A stretch of DNA of 39,294 bases, taken from contig CANQLX010000012.1 in the NCBI GenBank assembly GCA_947624835.1, forward strand, positions 1 through 39,294. Direction: 5' to 3'. How positions within the stretch are numbered: the first letter of the stretch is position 1; every line of letters begins with the position of its first letter. The stretch is from an uncultured Clostridia bacterium. GTDB taxonomy: Bacteria > Bacillota > Clostridia > Oscillospirales > Acutalibacteraceae. Both the position numbers and the translations under genes were made by a program. Below the pieces are notes generated by a model. That model was given only the letters and a program-made list of their open reading frames with translations. It was not told where the DNA came from and made no database searches. Below are positions 7,468 through 16,078 of the stretch, piece by piece.

Positions 7468-8337
7468 ATGAACCTTTTAACACAAATTAATGACAGAATG
7501 TCCGGCTTTTCAAAGGGACAGAAGCTTATAGCTAATTTTATAACCGAGCATTATGATAAGGCTGCTTTTATGACAGCATCAAAGCTCGGCACAACTGTCG
7601 GAGTGAGTGAATCCACAGTAGTACGATTTGCAACCGAGCTCGGATATGACGGATATCCGAAAATGCAGAAGGCAATGCAGGAAATGATACAGGATAAGCT
7701 TACATCTGTTCAGCGTATAGAGGTTACCAAAAGCAGAATAGGTACTTCCGATATTATTTCAAATGTTTTGAATAAAGATACGGAAAAGATACGCAAAACC
7801 ATAGAGGAAACATCAAAGGAAGATTTTGCAAAGGCTGTAAGCTCAATAGCAAAGGCAAAAACCATATACATTTTCGCTGTGCGGAGTGCAGCGGCACTTG
7901 CATCTTTTCTCGGTTATTACTATTCCTTAATTTTCGAGAATGTGAAAGTAATAAGCAATTACGGAGAAACGGAAATATATGAAAATCTCTTTCGTATTGA
8001 CCAAAATGATGTCATAATAGGGATAAGCTTTCCGAGGTATTCCAATGCAGCAGTGAAGGCAATGACATTCGCACACAGGAGGGGTGCCAAGGTTATAGCT
8101 ATAACGGACAGCATGACAAGCCCGCTTTGCAGTCTTTCGGATTATGTGCTTATTGCAAAAAGTGACATGGCATCCGTTGTAGATTCACTTGTTGCACCGC
8201 TGAGTCTTATCAATGCTCTGATAGTTGCAACCGTGCTGGAGCTCGGCACTGAGGTAGAAAAAACCTTCGGAAGGCTTGAGTCAATATGGGAGGAATATGA
8301 TGTATACAGAAATAAGAGCGAGGGGGAAAAGATTTGA
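7468..8337 (+). CDS. MurR/RpiR-family transcriptional regulator
   Basis: The 289-residue protein has the two-domain RpiR layout. An N-terminal HTH_6 domain (about 1-75) carries FSKGQKLIANFITEHYDKAA and SKLGTTVGVSESTVVRFATE. A SIS sugar-phosphate-binding domain (about 105-265) carries AKTIYIFAVRSAAALASFLG, VIIGISFPRYSNAAVKAM and RRGAKVIAITDSMTSPL. Such regulators sense phosphosugars and repress or activate sugar-catabolic operons. No sugar gene is adjacent; the next gene, a flavoprotein, overlaps its 3' end by 4 bases, so the two are translationally coupled. The start follows an AGAGGGG site. The effector cannot be told from sequence. Confidence 0.9.
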   Translation: MNLLTQINDRMSGFSKGQKLIANFITEHYDKAAFMTASKLGTTVGVSESTVVRFATELGYDGYPKMQKAMQEMIQDKLTSVQRIEVTKSRIGTSDIISNVLNKDTEKIRKTIEETSKEDFAKAVSSIAKAKTIYIFAVRSAAALASFLGYYYSLIFENVKVISNYGETEIYENLFRIDQNDVIIGISFPRYSNAAVKAMTFAHRRGAKVIAITDSMTSPLCSLSDYVLIAKSDMASVVDSLVAPLSLINALIVATVLELGTEVEKTFGRLESIWEEYDVYRNKSEGEKI

Positions 8338-9566
8338 CAACTAAAAAAACTGTGGTTATCGGTGCGGGAGCGGCAGGACTTATGGCAGGCGTTTTTTCCG
8401 CAGCGTCAGGAAGCGACACGATTATATATGAAAAAAACCGTAAAATAGGCAGAAAGCTTTATATCACCGGAAAGGGAAGATGTAATGTAACAAATAACTG
8501 CGATATAAAAACGGTTATAGAAAATACACCAACCAACGGGAAGTTTTTATACAGTGCTTTGAATAACTTTTCACCGAAGGATACAATGGATTTTTTTGAA
8601 AAAAACGGCTGTCCGCTCAAAACCGAGCGTGGGGGTCGTGTTTTTCCTGTTTCGGACAGAGCAGTGGAAATTGTTTCCGCACTGCGAAGGGCAGTTATAT
8701 TCAGTAACTGCAAAATAAAATACCAAACCGTAAAGAATATAATTACGCAAGACGGAGTGGTAAAGGGAGTAATTCTTTCAAATGGAGATATAACCGAATG
8801 TGATAAGCTTATCATTGCAACGGGAGGAAAATCATATCCTTTCACAGGCTCGTCCGGAGACGGATACAGCTTTGCGGAAAAAGTGGGACATACCGTGGTT
8901 TCCCTGCGTCCGTCGCTTGTTCCGGTCGAAACAAGACAGCATTTCGGGTATGATGCCGACGGTCTTTTGCTTAGAAATGCGGCTATAAGGGTAATTGATA
9001 AAACGGAAAATGACAGAGTAATATATACCGATTTCGGAGAGGTTCAGCTAAGACGGTATGGACTTTCGGGTGCAACCGTCAGAAGTGCGTCTGCCCATAT
9101 GAAAAATATGGAAAGCGGAAGATATGTCATAGAGATAGACCTTAAGCCTGCTTTGTCCGAGCAGATGCTTGACAGCCGCCTTATCCGTGAGATTGAAGCG
9201 GCAGGCAGAGCTGTCTATACCGATTTGCTTGCAACACTGATGCCGAAAGCACTTATTGAGGATTTTGCAAAGCTTTCCAAAATACCTAAGGATAAAAGAT
9301 GCAGTGAGATAACAAGGACTGAAAGGTCCAAAATACTGAAGCTCTTGAAATGTATGAAAAGAACTGTAAAGGGTTTCAGACCAATAGAGGAGGCCATCGT
9401 AACCTCCGGAGGCGTTGATATTAAGGAGATAAATCCGAGAACAATGGAGTCCAGGCTTGTAAAGGGTCTTTATTTTGCAGGAGAAGTAATAGATGTTGAC
9501 TGCTACACGGGAGGCTTTAATTTACAGGCAGCCTTTTCTACGGGTGTGCTTGCAGGAATCAGTTAA
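8334..9566 (+). CDS. NAD(P)/FAD-dependent oxidoreductase, HI0933/BaiN-like family
   Basis: The 410-residue flavoprotein starts with a TTG codon at 8334 behind AGGGGGAAAAG, overlapping the end of the RpiR gene. The FAD-binding Rossmann motif VVIGAGAAGLMAG is at residues 7-19, followed by EKNRKIGRKLYITGKGRCN (KxGRKxxxTGxGRCN is the family hallmark), then IIATGGKSYPFTGSSGDGY in the middle. The C-terminal LYFAGEVIDVDCYTGGFNLQ closes the FAD site. Family members are about 400 residues. HI0933-like proteins are conserved in most Bacillota with uncertain substrate; one branch (BaiN) acts in bile-acid 7-dehydroxylation, but that role should not be assumed here. Confidence 0.9.
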   Translation: MTTKKTVVIGAGAAGLMAGVFSAASGSDTIIYEKNRKIGRKLYITGKGRCNVTNNCDIKTVIENTPTNGKFLYSALNNFSPKDTMDFFEKNGCPLKTERGGRVFPVSDRAVEIVSALRRAVIFSNCKIKYQTVKNIITQDGVVKGVILSNGDITECDKLIIATGGKSYPFTGSSGDGYSFAEKVGHTVVSLRPSLVPVETRQHFGYDADGLLLRNAAIRVIDKTENDRVIYTDFGEVQLRRYGLSGATVRSASAHMKNMESGRYVIEIDLKPALSEQMLDSRLIREIEAAGRAVYTDLLATLMPKALIEDFAKLSKIPKDKRCSEITRTERSKILKLLKCMKRTVKGFRPIEEAIVTSGGVDIKEINPRTMESRLVKGLYFAGEVIDVDCYTGGFNLQAAFSTGVLAGIS

Positions 9567-9581
9567 AATGGTGGTAAATCT

Positions 9582-10148
9582 ATGAATATCGTAATAATTA
9601 ACGGAAGCCCTGGGAAAAACGGAACAACTGCAAAGATATTGGAATTATTTGTATCATGTTTGTGGACTTATGAATTTGTGAATATTGAATATATTAATCT
9701 TTCGGAATTTGATATAAGTCACTGTAAAGGCTGTTGTCAATGTTATAAATCAGGAAGATGTTTTATAAGTGATGATGCGGAAATGCTGTCGGAAAAAATT
9801 GAGAAAGCAGATGGCATTATTATCGGTTCACCCACATATGCAAGTAATGTTTCGGGAATTTTGAAAGATTTTATTGACAGAGGTCATTTTGTTATAGAGC
9901 AGTTACTTACGGGAAAATTTGCATAAAGTTTCCGTTTGGTGTCGATATCCGCGACAATAAAAAAACTTAATGTTATTATAAAAAAGATGAGCAAAAGGAT
10001 GTATAATGATATCCTCAAAAACAGAAAATACAAATTACAGATTTTGAAACATAGAGTAATTTTTAATTTTGGAATTAAACCATTTGTACATAAGAAGGGA
10101 GAGTTATACAATGGAGTAATTTTTAAATGGAATAAATACGGAATATAG
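9582..10148 (+). pseudogene. Flavodoxin-like NAD(P)H-dependent oxidoreductase, broken
   Basis: The first part (9582-9926) has a flavodoxin-fold FMN site, MNIVIINGSPGKNGTT, a CKGCCQCYKSGRC cysteine cluster typical of iron-sulfur flavoprotein relatives, and IIIGSPTYASNVSGILKDFI, and then stops at LLTGKFA. The expected C-terminal part appears in another frame from about 9955 (KKMSKRMYNDILKNRKYKLQ, IFNFGIKPFVHKKGELYNGV) and ends at 10148. Intact relatives are about 230 residues, so roughly 50 residues between the two parts are missing as well as the frame being lost. A deletion plus frameshift explains this best. The N-terminal fragment could still be made behind its GGTGG site but would lack part of the fold. 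Confidence 0.75.
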
Positions 10149-10164
10149 CTCTCGGAGGTAAATT

Positions 10165-10578
10165 ATGGGATTTCAGGACGATTGGATGATGCGGCAGATA
10201 GAAATGATGACAAGATTTATTGCAAACGTCGTATTCAAGAAAAACGAGGAAGAAATTAAGTATGAAATAATAGGAAATATTGAAGATACAGATTCACTGA
10301 CATCAACGGATAAAACATACTTGGAACTGTGTGCACTTGTCAATGCCGGTGAAATAGGGCAGGCGGAGGATCTTCTTTTTGATAATATGGAATATTCCGA
10401 CAAATATATCGAGCTTGCCTCGGACTTTTACCACAGACTTAACCGTCTTAGTGATGATGAGCTTGAGGAAGGCGGCTTTTCAAGGGATGAGGTATATGAC
10501 GGATATGTGGAGATTATGGGTCTGCTCGGTGTGCCTGTTGATATATTCGGTCAGGCTGACAGATCGGAATACGAATAA
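10165..10578 (+). CDS. DUF6483-like small acidic protein
   Basis: The 137-residue protein starts MGFQDDWMMRQIEMMTRFIA, a pattern I associate with DUF6483 proteins of Bacillota, and is strongly acidic and helical throughout (for example LSDDELEEGGFSRDEVYDGY). There is no signal peptide or membrane helix. A CGGAGG site lies 7 bases ahead of ATG 10165. Function is unknown. It follows the broken flavodoxin gene and precedes a tiny membrane protein and a terminator. The family name is from recall of the N-terminal motif and could be wrong. Confidence 0.7.
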   Translation: MGFQDDWMMRQIEMMTRFIANVVFKKNEEEIKYEIIGNIEDTDSLTSTDKTYLELCALVNAGEIGQAEDLLFDNMEYSDKYIELASDFYHRLNRLSDDELEEGGFSRDEVYDGYVEIMGLLGVPVDIFGQADRSEYE

Positions 10579-10668
10579 GCGGAAAATTGAAAGCATAAAA
10601 TGAATAATACCTGTGTTTTTTGCATATATATAAATATAAACCGACTGTAAAATTGGAGTGTGCGAAAA

Positions 10669-10806
10669 ATGACAGAATTTTTTATAGGACTTGCAATAGG
10701 TGCAGTACTGGGTGTAATATTCATGGCATTATTCTGTGCCGCCTCAGATGCAGATGATAATGCCCGTAAGTTAGGAAAAAGGGCATTAGGAAGAAAAAGT
10801 GAATGA
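10669..10806 (+). CDS. DUF3789-like small membrane protein (45 aa)
   Basis: ATG 10669 starts MTEFFIGLAIGAVLGVIFMA, a single N-terminal membrane helix, followed by LFCAASDADDNARKLGKRAL and a basic tail GRKSE. This N-terminal helix plus short soluble tail is the pattern of DUF3789 proteins, which are frequent in Clostridia and in their mobile elements. A GGAG lies 11 bases upstream, slightly far. A strong terminator begins 20 bases after the stop. Function is unknown. Confidence 0.65.
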   Translation: MTEFFIGLAIGAVLGVIFMALFCAASDADDNARKLGKRALGRKSE

Positions 10807-10826
10807 ATTTTGTAAAACAGAGCGTA

Positions 10827-10864
10827 AAAAAATCGGGCTAACCTTATGGTTGGTCCGATTTTTT
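10827..10864 (+). terminator. Strong intrinsic terminator upstream of spoIIIA
   Basis: AAAAAATCGG (10827-10836) pairs with CCGATTTTTT (10855-10864), with an inner AACC/GGTT stem on a TTAT loop. It isolates the sporulation operon from upstream transcription and, being A-rich on the left, could act in both directions. Confidence 0.85.
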
Positions 10865-10981
10865 GCGTTCAAGGAGCATAATAGCTACTTAATGTGAATA
10901 CGTTTCTTGGAATAAAATAGCCTTCGCTTCAATATAGATTAAATATCAGAGCGAACGAATAACAGCAAGGAGAAGAAGTTA

Positions 10982-11932
10982 ATGAAAAGTAAAACAGAAT
11001 GTTTTGATACAGCGGCACAAATGCTGTGTGGGGAGCTTTACTCGGTGCTTGCAAAAATATCCGATGTTAAAAAACAGGCAATACAGGAAATAAGACTGCG
11101 TTCGGGAAAGCCTGTTGCACTGAGCGATGGAACGGATACTCTCTTTGTGTGTAAGGACGGAAGTATAGTATATACTCCCGAACGAGGGTATGTCTGTACA
11201 CAGCGGCATATTTTTGATACCTTCAAGCAACTATGCTCATATTCAATATACAGCCGTCAGGGCGAAATAAAAAACGGCTATATAACTGTTCGTGGAGGAC
11301 ACAGGATAGGTCTTTGCGGAACAGCAGAGGTAAAGAACGGAGAAATAACTACAGTAACAGACATAACCTCGCTTAATGTCAGGATAGCAAGGCAGATTTC
11401 CGGCGCTGCGGCACAGATTATGCAGCATATATCACCGCTTAACGGAGGTGTGCTGATTATCGGGGCACCCTCAACGGGAAAAACCACACTTCTACGTGAT
11501 ATAGCCTATAGACTGTCAATGGGTTATGGATGCAGAATTATGAGAACCTGCGTTATAGATGAAAGGGGAGAGCTTTCGGGAGGATACCGTGATGAAAGTG
11601 AAATTGACCTTGGTCTTTGCGACGTGCTGAGAGGTTATCCGAAGGGTGAGGGAATAATGCAGTCTATACGCTCCCTTTCACCGCAGGTGATTATATGCGA
11701 TGAGGTCGGTACGCATGGTGACGCACTTGCTATAGCACAGGGTGCAAATGCCGGTGCCTATATCATAGCAACAATCCATGCACAGGATTATAATTCACTT
11801 ATGCAGAGAAAACAGGCACAGGAGCTTATTGAAACAGGTGCATTTAATACCTTGATATTTCTCGGATCCACGGATAAACCCGGAATATGCTCAAAGGTGA
11901 TAAATCTGACGGGAGCGGGGGAGGAAATATGA
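10982..11932 (+). CDS. spoIIIAA: Stage III sporulation protein AA (AAA+/secretion-type ATPase)
   Basis: The 316-residue protein is the ATPase of the SpoIIIA-SpoIIQ channel that connects mother cell and forespore after engulfment. Walker A GAPSTGKTT is at residues 161-169, Walker B VIICDEVG at 236-243, and the family motif NGYITVRGGHRIGLCGTAEV lies at 98-117. Upstream YICTQR-type and YSIYSRQGEIKNGY segments are characteristic. The length is normal. ATG 10982 is preceded by AAGGAGAAG. It opens an eight-gene operon in canonical order and overlaps spoIIIAB by 4 bases. In known systems the operon is transcribed by sigma-E in the mother cell; I could not identify a clean sigma-E promoter in the 115 bases upstream. 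Confidence 0.95.
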   Translation: MKSKTECFDTAAQMLCGELYSVLAKISDVKKQAIQEIRLRSGKPVALSDGTDTLFVCKDGSIVYTPERGYVCTQRHIFDTFKQLCSYSIYSRQGEIKNGYITVRGGHRIGLCGTAEVKNGEITTVTDITSLNVRIARQISGAAAQIMQHISPLNGGVLIIGAPSTGKTTLLRDIAYRLSMGYGCRIMRTCVIDERGELSGGYRDESEIDLGLCDVLRGYPKGEGIMQSIRSLSPQVIICDEVGTHGDALAIAQGANAGAYIIATIHAQDYNSLMQRKQAQELIETGAFNTLIFLGSTDKPGICSKVINLTGAGEEI

Positions 11933-12441
11933 CAGGATTGAAAATAACAGGAGCAATTATACTTATATTCTGCGGTGCTTTGGGAGGTCTTTATGCCGCA
12001 GGGAGAATTGAACGGCAGACGGAATTTATAAAGCAATATATCATTTTTCTGACACAGACAGAAACAATGATAAGCTATTGCAGCGCCGATATAATAGAAA
12101 TACTGAAAAGTATAAACTCTACTCCGCTTATGCTGCCAATGATATCCTCCTGTCTAAAAAAAATGGAAGGAGGGACGGATTTTACCTCGGCATGGTGCAG
12201 CTCGGCAAGGGAGCTTTGCTCGGAAAAGCTGATATCCGGAAATGATCTGGATTTAATCTGCTCCTTTTCCGAAGGCTTTGGCACATTGGGTGCCGATGAA
12301 GAAATAGGAAAGATCAGGCTTCACAGATCCATGGCCGAGCAGAGGCTTTCCGAGTTGCAGCCGGAAACCAATACTAAAAAGCGTCTGTATAGAGTTGTAG
12401 GAACATTCTGCGGTGCAATGGCTGCCGCTGTTATGATCTGA
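11929..12441 (+). CDS. spoIIIAB: Stage III sporulation protein AB
   Basis: I start the gene at ATG 11929, which overlaps the spoIIIAA stop (ATGA) and has GGGGGAGG just upstream; the longer frame from 11887 has no better site. The 170-residue product matches the usual SpoIIIAB length. It has an N-terminal helix (TGLKITGAIILIFCGALGGL), a soluble helical domain similar in fold to GspF of type II secretion (FIKQYIIFLTQTETMISYCS, LCSFSEGFGTLGADEE), and a short hydrophobic C-terminus. It is a mother-cell membrane part of the feeding-tube/secretion complex. Confidence 0.93.
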   Translation: MTGLKITGAIILIFCGALGGLYAAGRIERQTEFIKQYIIFLTQTETMISYCSADIIEILKSINSTPLMLPMISSCLKKMEGGTDFTSAWCSSARELCSEKLISGNDLDLICSFSEGFGTLGADEEIGKIRLHRSMAEQRLSELQPETNTKKRLYRVVGTFCGAMAAAVMI

Positions 12442-12501
12442 GATAAAGCTAAGAGAAGAAACCGATATAAGAGCATCAGTGAGATCGGTAGGAGGTAAAA
12501 A

Positions 12502-12696
12502 ATGAATGTGGATTTTATCTTTAAGATTGCAGCCATAGGAATAATTGTGGCGGTACTGAGCCTTGTTCTTTCCCGTTCGGGGAGGGAGGAGCAGGCTATG
12601 ATGACAACTCTTGCGGGACTTATCGTAGTGCTTTTAATGCTTGTCGAGCAGATATCCGATCTTTTCACTACGATAGAAACCCTTTTCGGATTTTGA
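12502..12696 (+). CDS. spoIIIAC: Stage III sporulation protein AC
   Basis: The 64-residue protein is two membrane helices: FIFKIAAIGIIVAVLSLVLS and QAMMTTLAGLIVVLLMLVEQ. It begins MNVDFIFKIAAIGIIV, the typical SpoIIIAC start, and its size is normal. ATG 12502 lies behind TAGGAGG. Its stop codon shares bases with the spoIIIAD start (TGATG), so the two are translationally coupled. Confidence 0.93.
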   Translation: MNVDFIFKIAAIGIIVAVLSLVLSRSGREEQAMMTTLAGLIVVLLMLVEQISDLFTTIETLFGF

Positions 12697-13082
12697 TGGA
12701 TATACTTTCAATTTGCGGTGCTGCGATAGTTGCCTCGCTTGCGGCTGTAGGACTGAAAAAATATTCCCCCGAAACCTCCGCCGTAATTGCAATAGCAGGA
12801 GGAGCAATGATTTTTTTATCCGTGCTTTTTCAGATTTCTCCGTTTATCAGCGAAATCAATAAGCTTACAGAAAGTGCCGGAATAAGCTCGGATTATGGAC
12901 TTATACTTATAAAAACCACAGGGATCTGCGCCATTTGCCGTTTTACGGCGGATTGCTGCCGTGATACGGGACAGCAGTCCCTTGCCTCCCGTGTGGAGCT
13001 TGGAGCAAAGCTTGCTATCGTACTGATATCATTACCGCTGTTTGAAAAAATACTGACAACGGCAACGGCTCTGTTGCAGTAA
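12696..13082 (+). CDS. spoIIIAD: Stage III sporulation protein AD
   Basis: ATG 12696 overlaps the spoIIIAC stop by one base; a TTG one codon upstream is possible but unneeded. The 128-residue membrane protein has several helices (DILSICGAAIVASLAAVGLK, SAVIAIAGGAMIFLSVLFQI) and the conserved YGLILIKTTGICAICRFTAD segment, then RVELGAKLAIVLISLPLFEK. These match SpoIIIAD, and the position between AC and AE is canonical. Confidence 0.93.
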   Translation: MDILSICGAAIVASLAAVGLKKYSPETSAVIAIAGGAMIFLSVLFQISPFISEINKLTESAGISSDYGLILIKTTGICAICRFTADCCRDTGQQSLASRVELGAKLAIVLISLPLFEKILTTATALLQ

Positions 13083-13093
13083 GAGGAGTTAAA

Positions 13094-14254
13094 ATGAAAA
13101 AAAGAATAGTACTTCTGATTTTTTTAATACTGTCCGCCTGTTTTATAAGCATACCCGTAAATGCCGCAAATACTCAGGATAACGATACCGGCGGGGATAT
13201 ATCCGGAATATATGACGAACAGCTCAAAGCAAGCGGTGCAGACAGATTATATTCCTCACTTCCCGATGAAACCCAAAAAATACTTTCGGAAATGGGAATA
13301 AGTACTTTTGATTACGAGAGTATGGATTCAATGAAAGCAATCGGAATTTTTCGGCTAACAGCAGATTTGATTGGCGAAAAAGCGTCCGGACCTCTCGGAA
13401 CCCTTGCACTTTGTCTTGGTATAATGCTGATATGTTCACTGGTTGAGGGAACGGACATAACCGTCGGTGACAAAACCCTTGAGGGTGTAAGCTCGGCGGT
13501 GGGAGCACTCTGTATATGTACCGCAATAGTTGTTCCCATGTGCAGTATGATATCAAGGGCAGTTGAAATAATAAACGGTGCCTCGGGGTTCATATTACTT
13601 TATGTTCCCATAATGACGGGTCTTATGGCATCCTCCGGGCATGAAATCAGTGCAGGCTCATATTATACTGTGCTGATGGGTGCAGGGCAGATTATAACTC
13701 AGCTTTCCTCCAAACTTATTGCACCCGTAATGAATGTATTCCTTGCCCTGTCGGTAACCTCCTCCCTTTCCCCGAGACTTAATCTTTCATCACTCTGTTC
13801 GATGATCCATAAATGTGCAAAATGGGTACTTACTCTTGTTATGGGTATGTTTGTTACAGTACTTTCGGCACAAACATTTGTGTCTGCATCTCTTGACAAC
13901 GTAAGCAAACGTGCATTGAGATTTACGGTAAGCTCATTTGTTCCTGTCGTTGGGGGAGTGCTGAGCGAAACTCTCTCGGCTTTCAGCGGAAGTCTGGAGC
14001 TTCTTAAATCAGGGGCGGGTGTTTTTGTTATAATTGCCTCAGCCTGTATATTTCTTCCAATACTCACGGAATGTATAATATGGCAGTTCTCTCTATTTCT
14101 TCTTTCCTCTGTTTCAGACATTCTCGGTTTGGTAAGAATGAAAAGCGTATACGGAACAATTAGCACGGTAGCCTCTATGCTTATGGCAATTCTTCTTTGT
14201 ATTCTCACTATTTTCATTATATCAACCGTAATAATTCTGATGGTCGGAAAATAA
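13094..14254 (+). CDS. spoIIIAE: Stage III sporulation protein AE
   Basis: The 386-residue protein starts with a signal-like segment (RIVLLIFLILSACFISIPVN, then a cleavage-like NAA site), followed by a short extracytoplasmic part and about six or seven membrane helices. Typical SpoIIIAE segments include YVPIMTGLMASSGHEISAG, RALRFTVSSFVPVVGGVLSE and FLPILTECIIWQFSLFLLSS. It is a polytopic membrane component of the SpoIIIA complex, somewhat like a permease. The start follows AGAGGAG. It lies 11 bases after spoIIIAD. Confidence 0.94.
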   Translation: MKKRIVLLIFLILSACFISIPVNAANTQDNDTGGDISGIYDEQLKASGADRLYSSLPDETQKILSEMGISTFDYESMDSMKAIGIFRLTADLIGEKASGPLGTLALCLGIMLICSLVEGTDITVGDKTLEGVSSAVGALCICTAIVVPMCSMISRAVEIINGASGFILLYVPIMTGLMASSGHEISAGSYYTVLMGAGQIITQLSSKLIAPVMNVFLALSVTSSLSPRLNLSSLCSMIHKCAKWVLTLVMGMFVTVLSAQTFVSASLDNVSKRALRFTVSSFVPVVGGVLSETLSAFSGSLELLKSGAGVFVIIASACIFLPILTECIIWQFSLFLLSSVSDILGLVRMKSVYGTISTVASMLMAILLCILTIFIISTVIILMVGK

Positions 14255-14272
14255 AATAATGCGGAGGAAGCT

Positions 14273-14737
14273 ATGGAGGGTATATTTTCATGGGCAACAG
14301 CCGTAACGGTATGCTCTGTTATTGCCTGTATTGTCGAAATACTTACAGGTAATTCGAGTCTTGACAAAACAGTAAGATTCGTTCTTGGTATATTTATGCT
14401 TTGCGTTATAATAACTCCGCTTATTAATACAGCCGCACAAATCGTCAATACAGATATAACAGCAGAATATGAATATAACGAAAGTAATGATGAAATGAAA
14501 GAAGCTCAGATAAAAATACTAAAAAGCCGGCTGCAAAAGCTTGTTGAAAAAACTCTTGCCGAAAATGATATCGAGCCTCTCGTAACTCTGATAACAATAA
14601 GTATCGCTGATGACGGTAGTATTGAATCAATAAAGGCAGCCATAACACTTCAAAATACAGACGCAGAGAAAGCGGCAGATACCGAAGAGCTTATACGGAG
14701 CAGGCTTGGAATAGAATGTAGTATAAGCGTATCCTGA
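14273..14737 (+). CDS. spoIIIAF: Stage III sporulation protein AF
   Basis: The 154-residue protein has two N-terminal membrane helices (WATAVTVCSVIACIVEILTG and VRFVLGIFMLCVIITPLINT) and a C-terminal soluble ring-building-motif domain (ENDIEPLVTLITISIADDGS, IESIKAAITL, LIRSRLGIECSISVS). This is the SpoIIIAF layout, and the length is slightly short of the B. subtilis protein. ATG 14273 is 8 bases after GGAGG. It is the sixth gene of the operon. Confidence 0.9.
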   Translation: MEGIFSWATAVTVCSVIACIVEILTGNSSLDKTVRFVLGIFMLCVIITPLINTAAQIVNTDITAEYEYNESNDEMKEAQIKILKSRLQKLVEKTLAENDIEPLVTLITISIADDGSIESIKAAITLQNTDAEKAADTEELIRSRLGIECSISVS

Positions 14738-14810
14738 GCATTAATATTTACATCACGGCATAATATATAAGCAGGAGCATAAACAATATAATACATTATG
14801 AGGTAGTATT

Positions 14811-15431
14811 ATGAACGATAAAAGCACGGAAAATGAGGATAAAAAAGAGAAAAGCCCACAAAACGGTATTATCTCAAGAGTTCTCAGCAACGAAAGAGCA
14901 CTCGGAATAATAGTAATTTTGGGACTTGTCGGTATTTTCCTTATTTTTATATCATCTTATATCAATCCCTCACACGGTTCGGGTTCAGATACTGACAAAT
15001 ATGAGGAAAGCAATACCCCGACCTCCTCCGAGCTTGAAGATTACAGAAACAATATAAGTGAGGAGCTTGGCAATATGCTTGCAAGCATGGACGGAGTAGG
15101 GAAAACGAAGGTAATGGTAACACTTGAGGGAACCGTAAGAAATGTATATGCAACAGATGTTGATGTCAACGGCAGGGAAACTTCCCGTAAAAACGGAGAA
15201 AATGAAGACGCTGACAAGCAGAACACAGAGAAAAAATCCTGCATTGTTATACGTCAGAATGACGGCTCGGAAAAGGCACTTACTGTCGGTCAGCTCATGC
15301 CGCAGATAAAGGGAGTGCTTGTTGTATGTGAAGGCGGGGATGAGGAAACCACAAAGAAAAAAATAATTGCCGCAGTATCAGCGGCACTTGATATATCGGA
15401 AACACATATTTGTGTAAGCAAATTAAGTTGA
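14811..15431 (+). CDS. spoIIIAG: Stage III sporulation protein AG
   Basis: The 206-residue protein has a short cytoplasmic tail, one membrane helix (LGIIVILGLVGIFLIFISSY), a linker, and an extracytoplasmic ring-building-motif domain (GNMLASMDGVGKTKVMVTLE, IKGVLVVCEGGDEETTKKKI, ISETHICVSKLS). SpoIIIAG forms a large ring in the intermembrane space of sporulating cells. The inserted beta segment between the two halves of the domain is present (NVYATDVDVNGRETSRKNGE). ATG 14811 is preceded by GAGGTAG. Confidence 0.93.
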   Translation: MNDKSTENEDKKEKSPQNGIISRVLSNERALGIIVILGLVGIFLIFISSYINPSHGSGSDTDKYEESNTPTSSELEDYRNNISEELGNMLASMDGVGKTKVMVTLEGTVRNVYATDVDVNGRETSRKNGENEDADKQNTEKKSCIVIRQNDGSEKALTVGQLMPQIKGVLVVCEGGDEETTKKKIIAAVSAALDISETHICVSKLS

Positions 15432-15463
15432 ATATATATAAACATAAACAGGGGGCATTTATA

Positions 15464-16078
15464 ATGACATTCGGAAAAAGACAGCTTGTTATTGCGGCAT
15501 TGGTTGTAGCATTGGGTGCAGCGGTGTACCTAAACTGGCAGTTTTCGGGAAACGATCCGGTGACTGTTGCGGGCACCGAAGAAAGCTCAACAAAACAGCT
15601 CGGACAAACCACCTATGTCAATACTGAGGTAACATCATCAGAAACCTCGGAGTCCGAAAGCAAGGGGGAAGAAAGCAGTACGAAAACCACTGACAAAACC
15701 AAGCCGGTTGTTGCAGATGACAGCGAAAGCAGCGGTCATTTTGCAGATGAAAGAACCAAACGTTCTCAAAGCGATGCAAAGGCAGTTGAAACATTATCCG
15801 ATATAATAGAAGCAGCCTCATCGAGTGAAAATGCCAAAAATGAAGCTGTTGCAGCAGCGGAAGAACTCGCTAAAAATATAAAAGCACAAAGTGATATTGA
15901 AAGTGAAATCAAATCAAAAGGCTTTGAAGATGTTTTTGTTTCCATAAACAACGACAGCTGCAATGTACTTGTATACGGCGGAAAGCTTGATGATACATCC
16001 GCAATAGCTATAAAAGACATTGTAAACCGTCAGGCAGGTACATCATTCAACAAAATCACCGTTTCCGAATCAAAATAG
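15464..16078 (+). CDS. spoIIIAH: Stage III sporulation protein AH
   Basis: I use ATG 15464, 8 bases after CAGGGGGC, rather than a frame start that would overlap spoIIIAG. The 204-residue protein has one N-terminal helix (QLVIAALVVALGAAVYLNWQ), a long Ser/Glu/Thr-rich linker, and a C-terminal YscJ/FliF-like ring-building domain (EIKSKGFEDVFVSINNDSCN, VLVYGGKLDDTSAIAIKDIV). In known systems this domain binds forespore SpoIIQ across the two membranes. It is the last gene of the operon; its stop codon ends at the first base of a three-copy 90-base tandem repeat. Confidence 0.93.
   Translation: MTFGKRQLVIAALVVALGAAVYLNWQFSGNDPVTVAGTEESSTKQLGQTTYVNTEVTSSETSESESKGEESSTKTTDKTKPVVADDSESSGHFADERTKRSQSDAKAVETLSDIIEAASSSENAKNEAVAAAEELAKNIKAQSDIESEIKSKGFEDVFVSINNDSCNVLVYGGKLDDTSAIAIKDIVNRQAGTSFNKITVSESK

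Noticed and set aside
13699..14448. 249-codon open frame on the minus strand
   Set aside because: It is antisense to spoIIIAE and spoIIIAF, which are clearly real; it is a compositional shadow.
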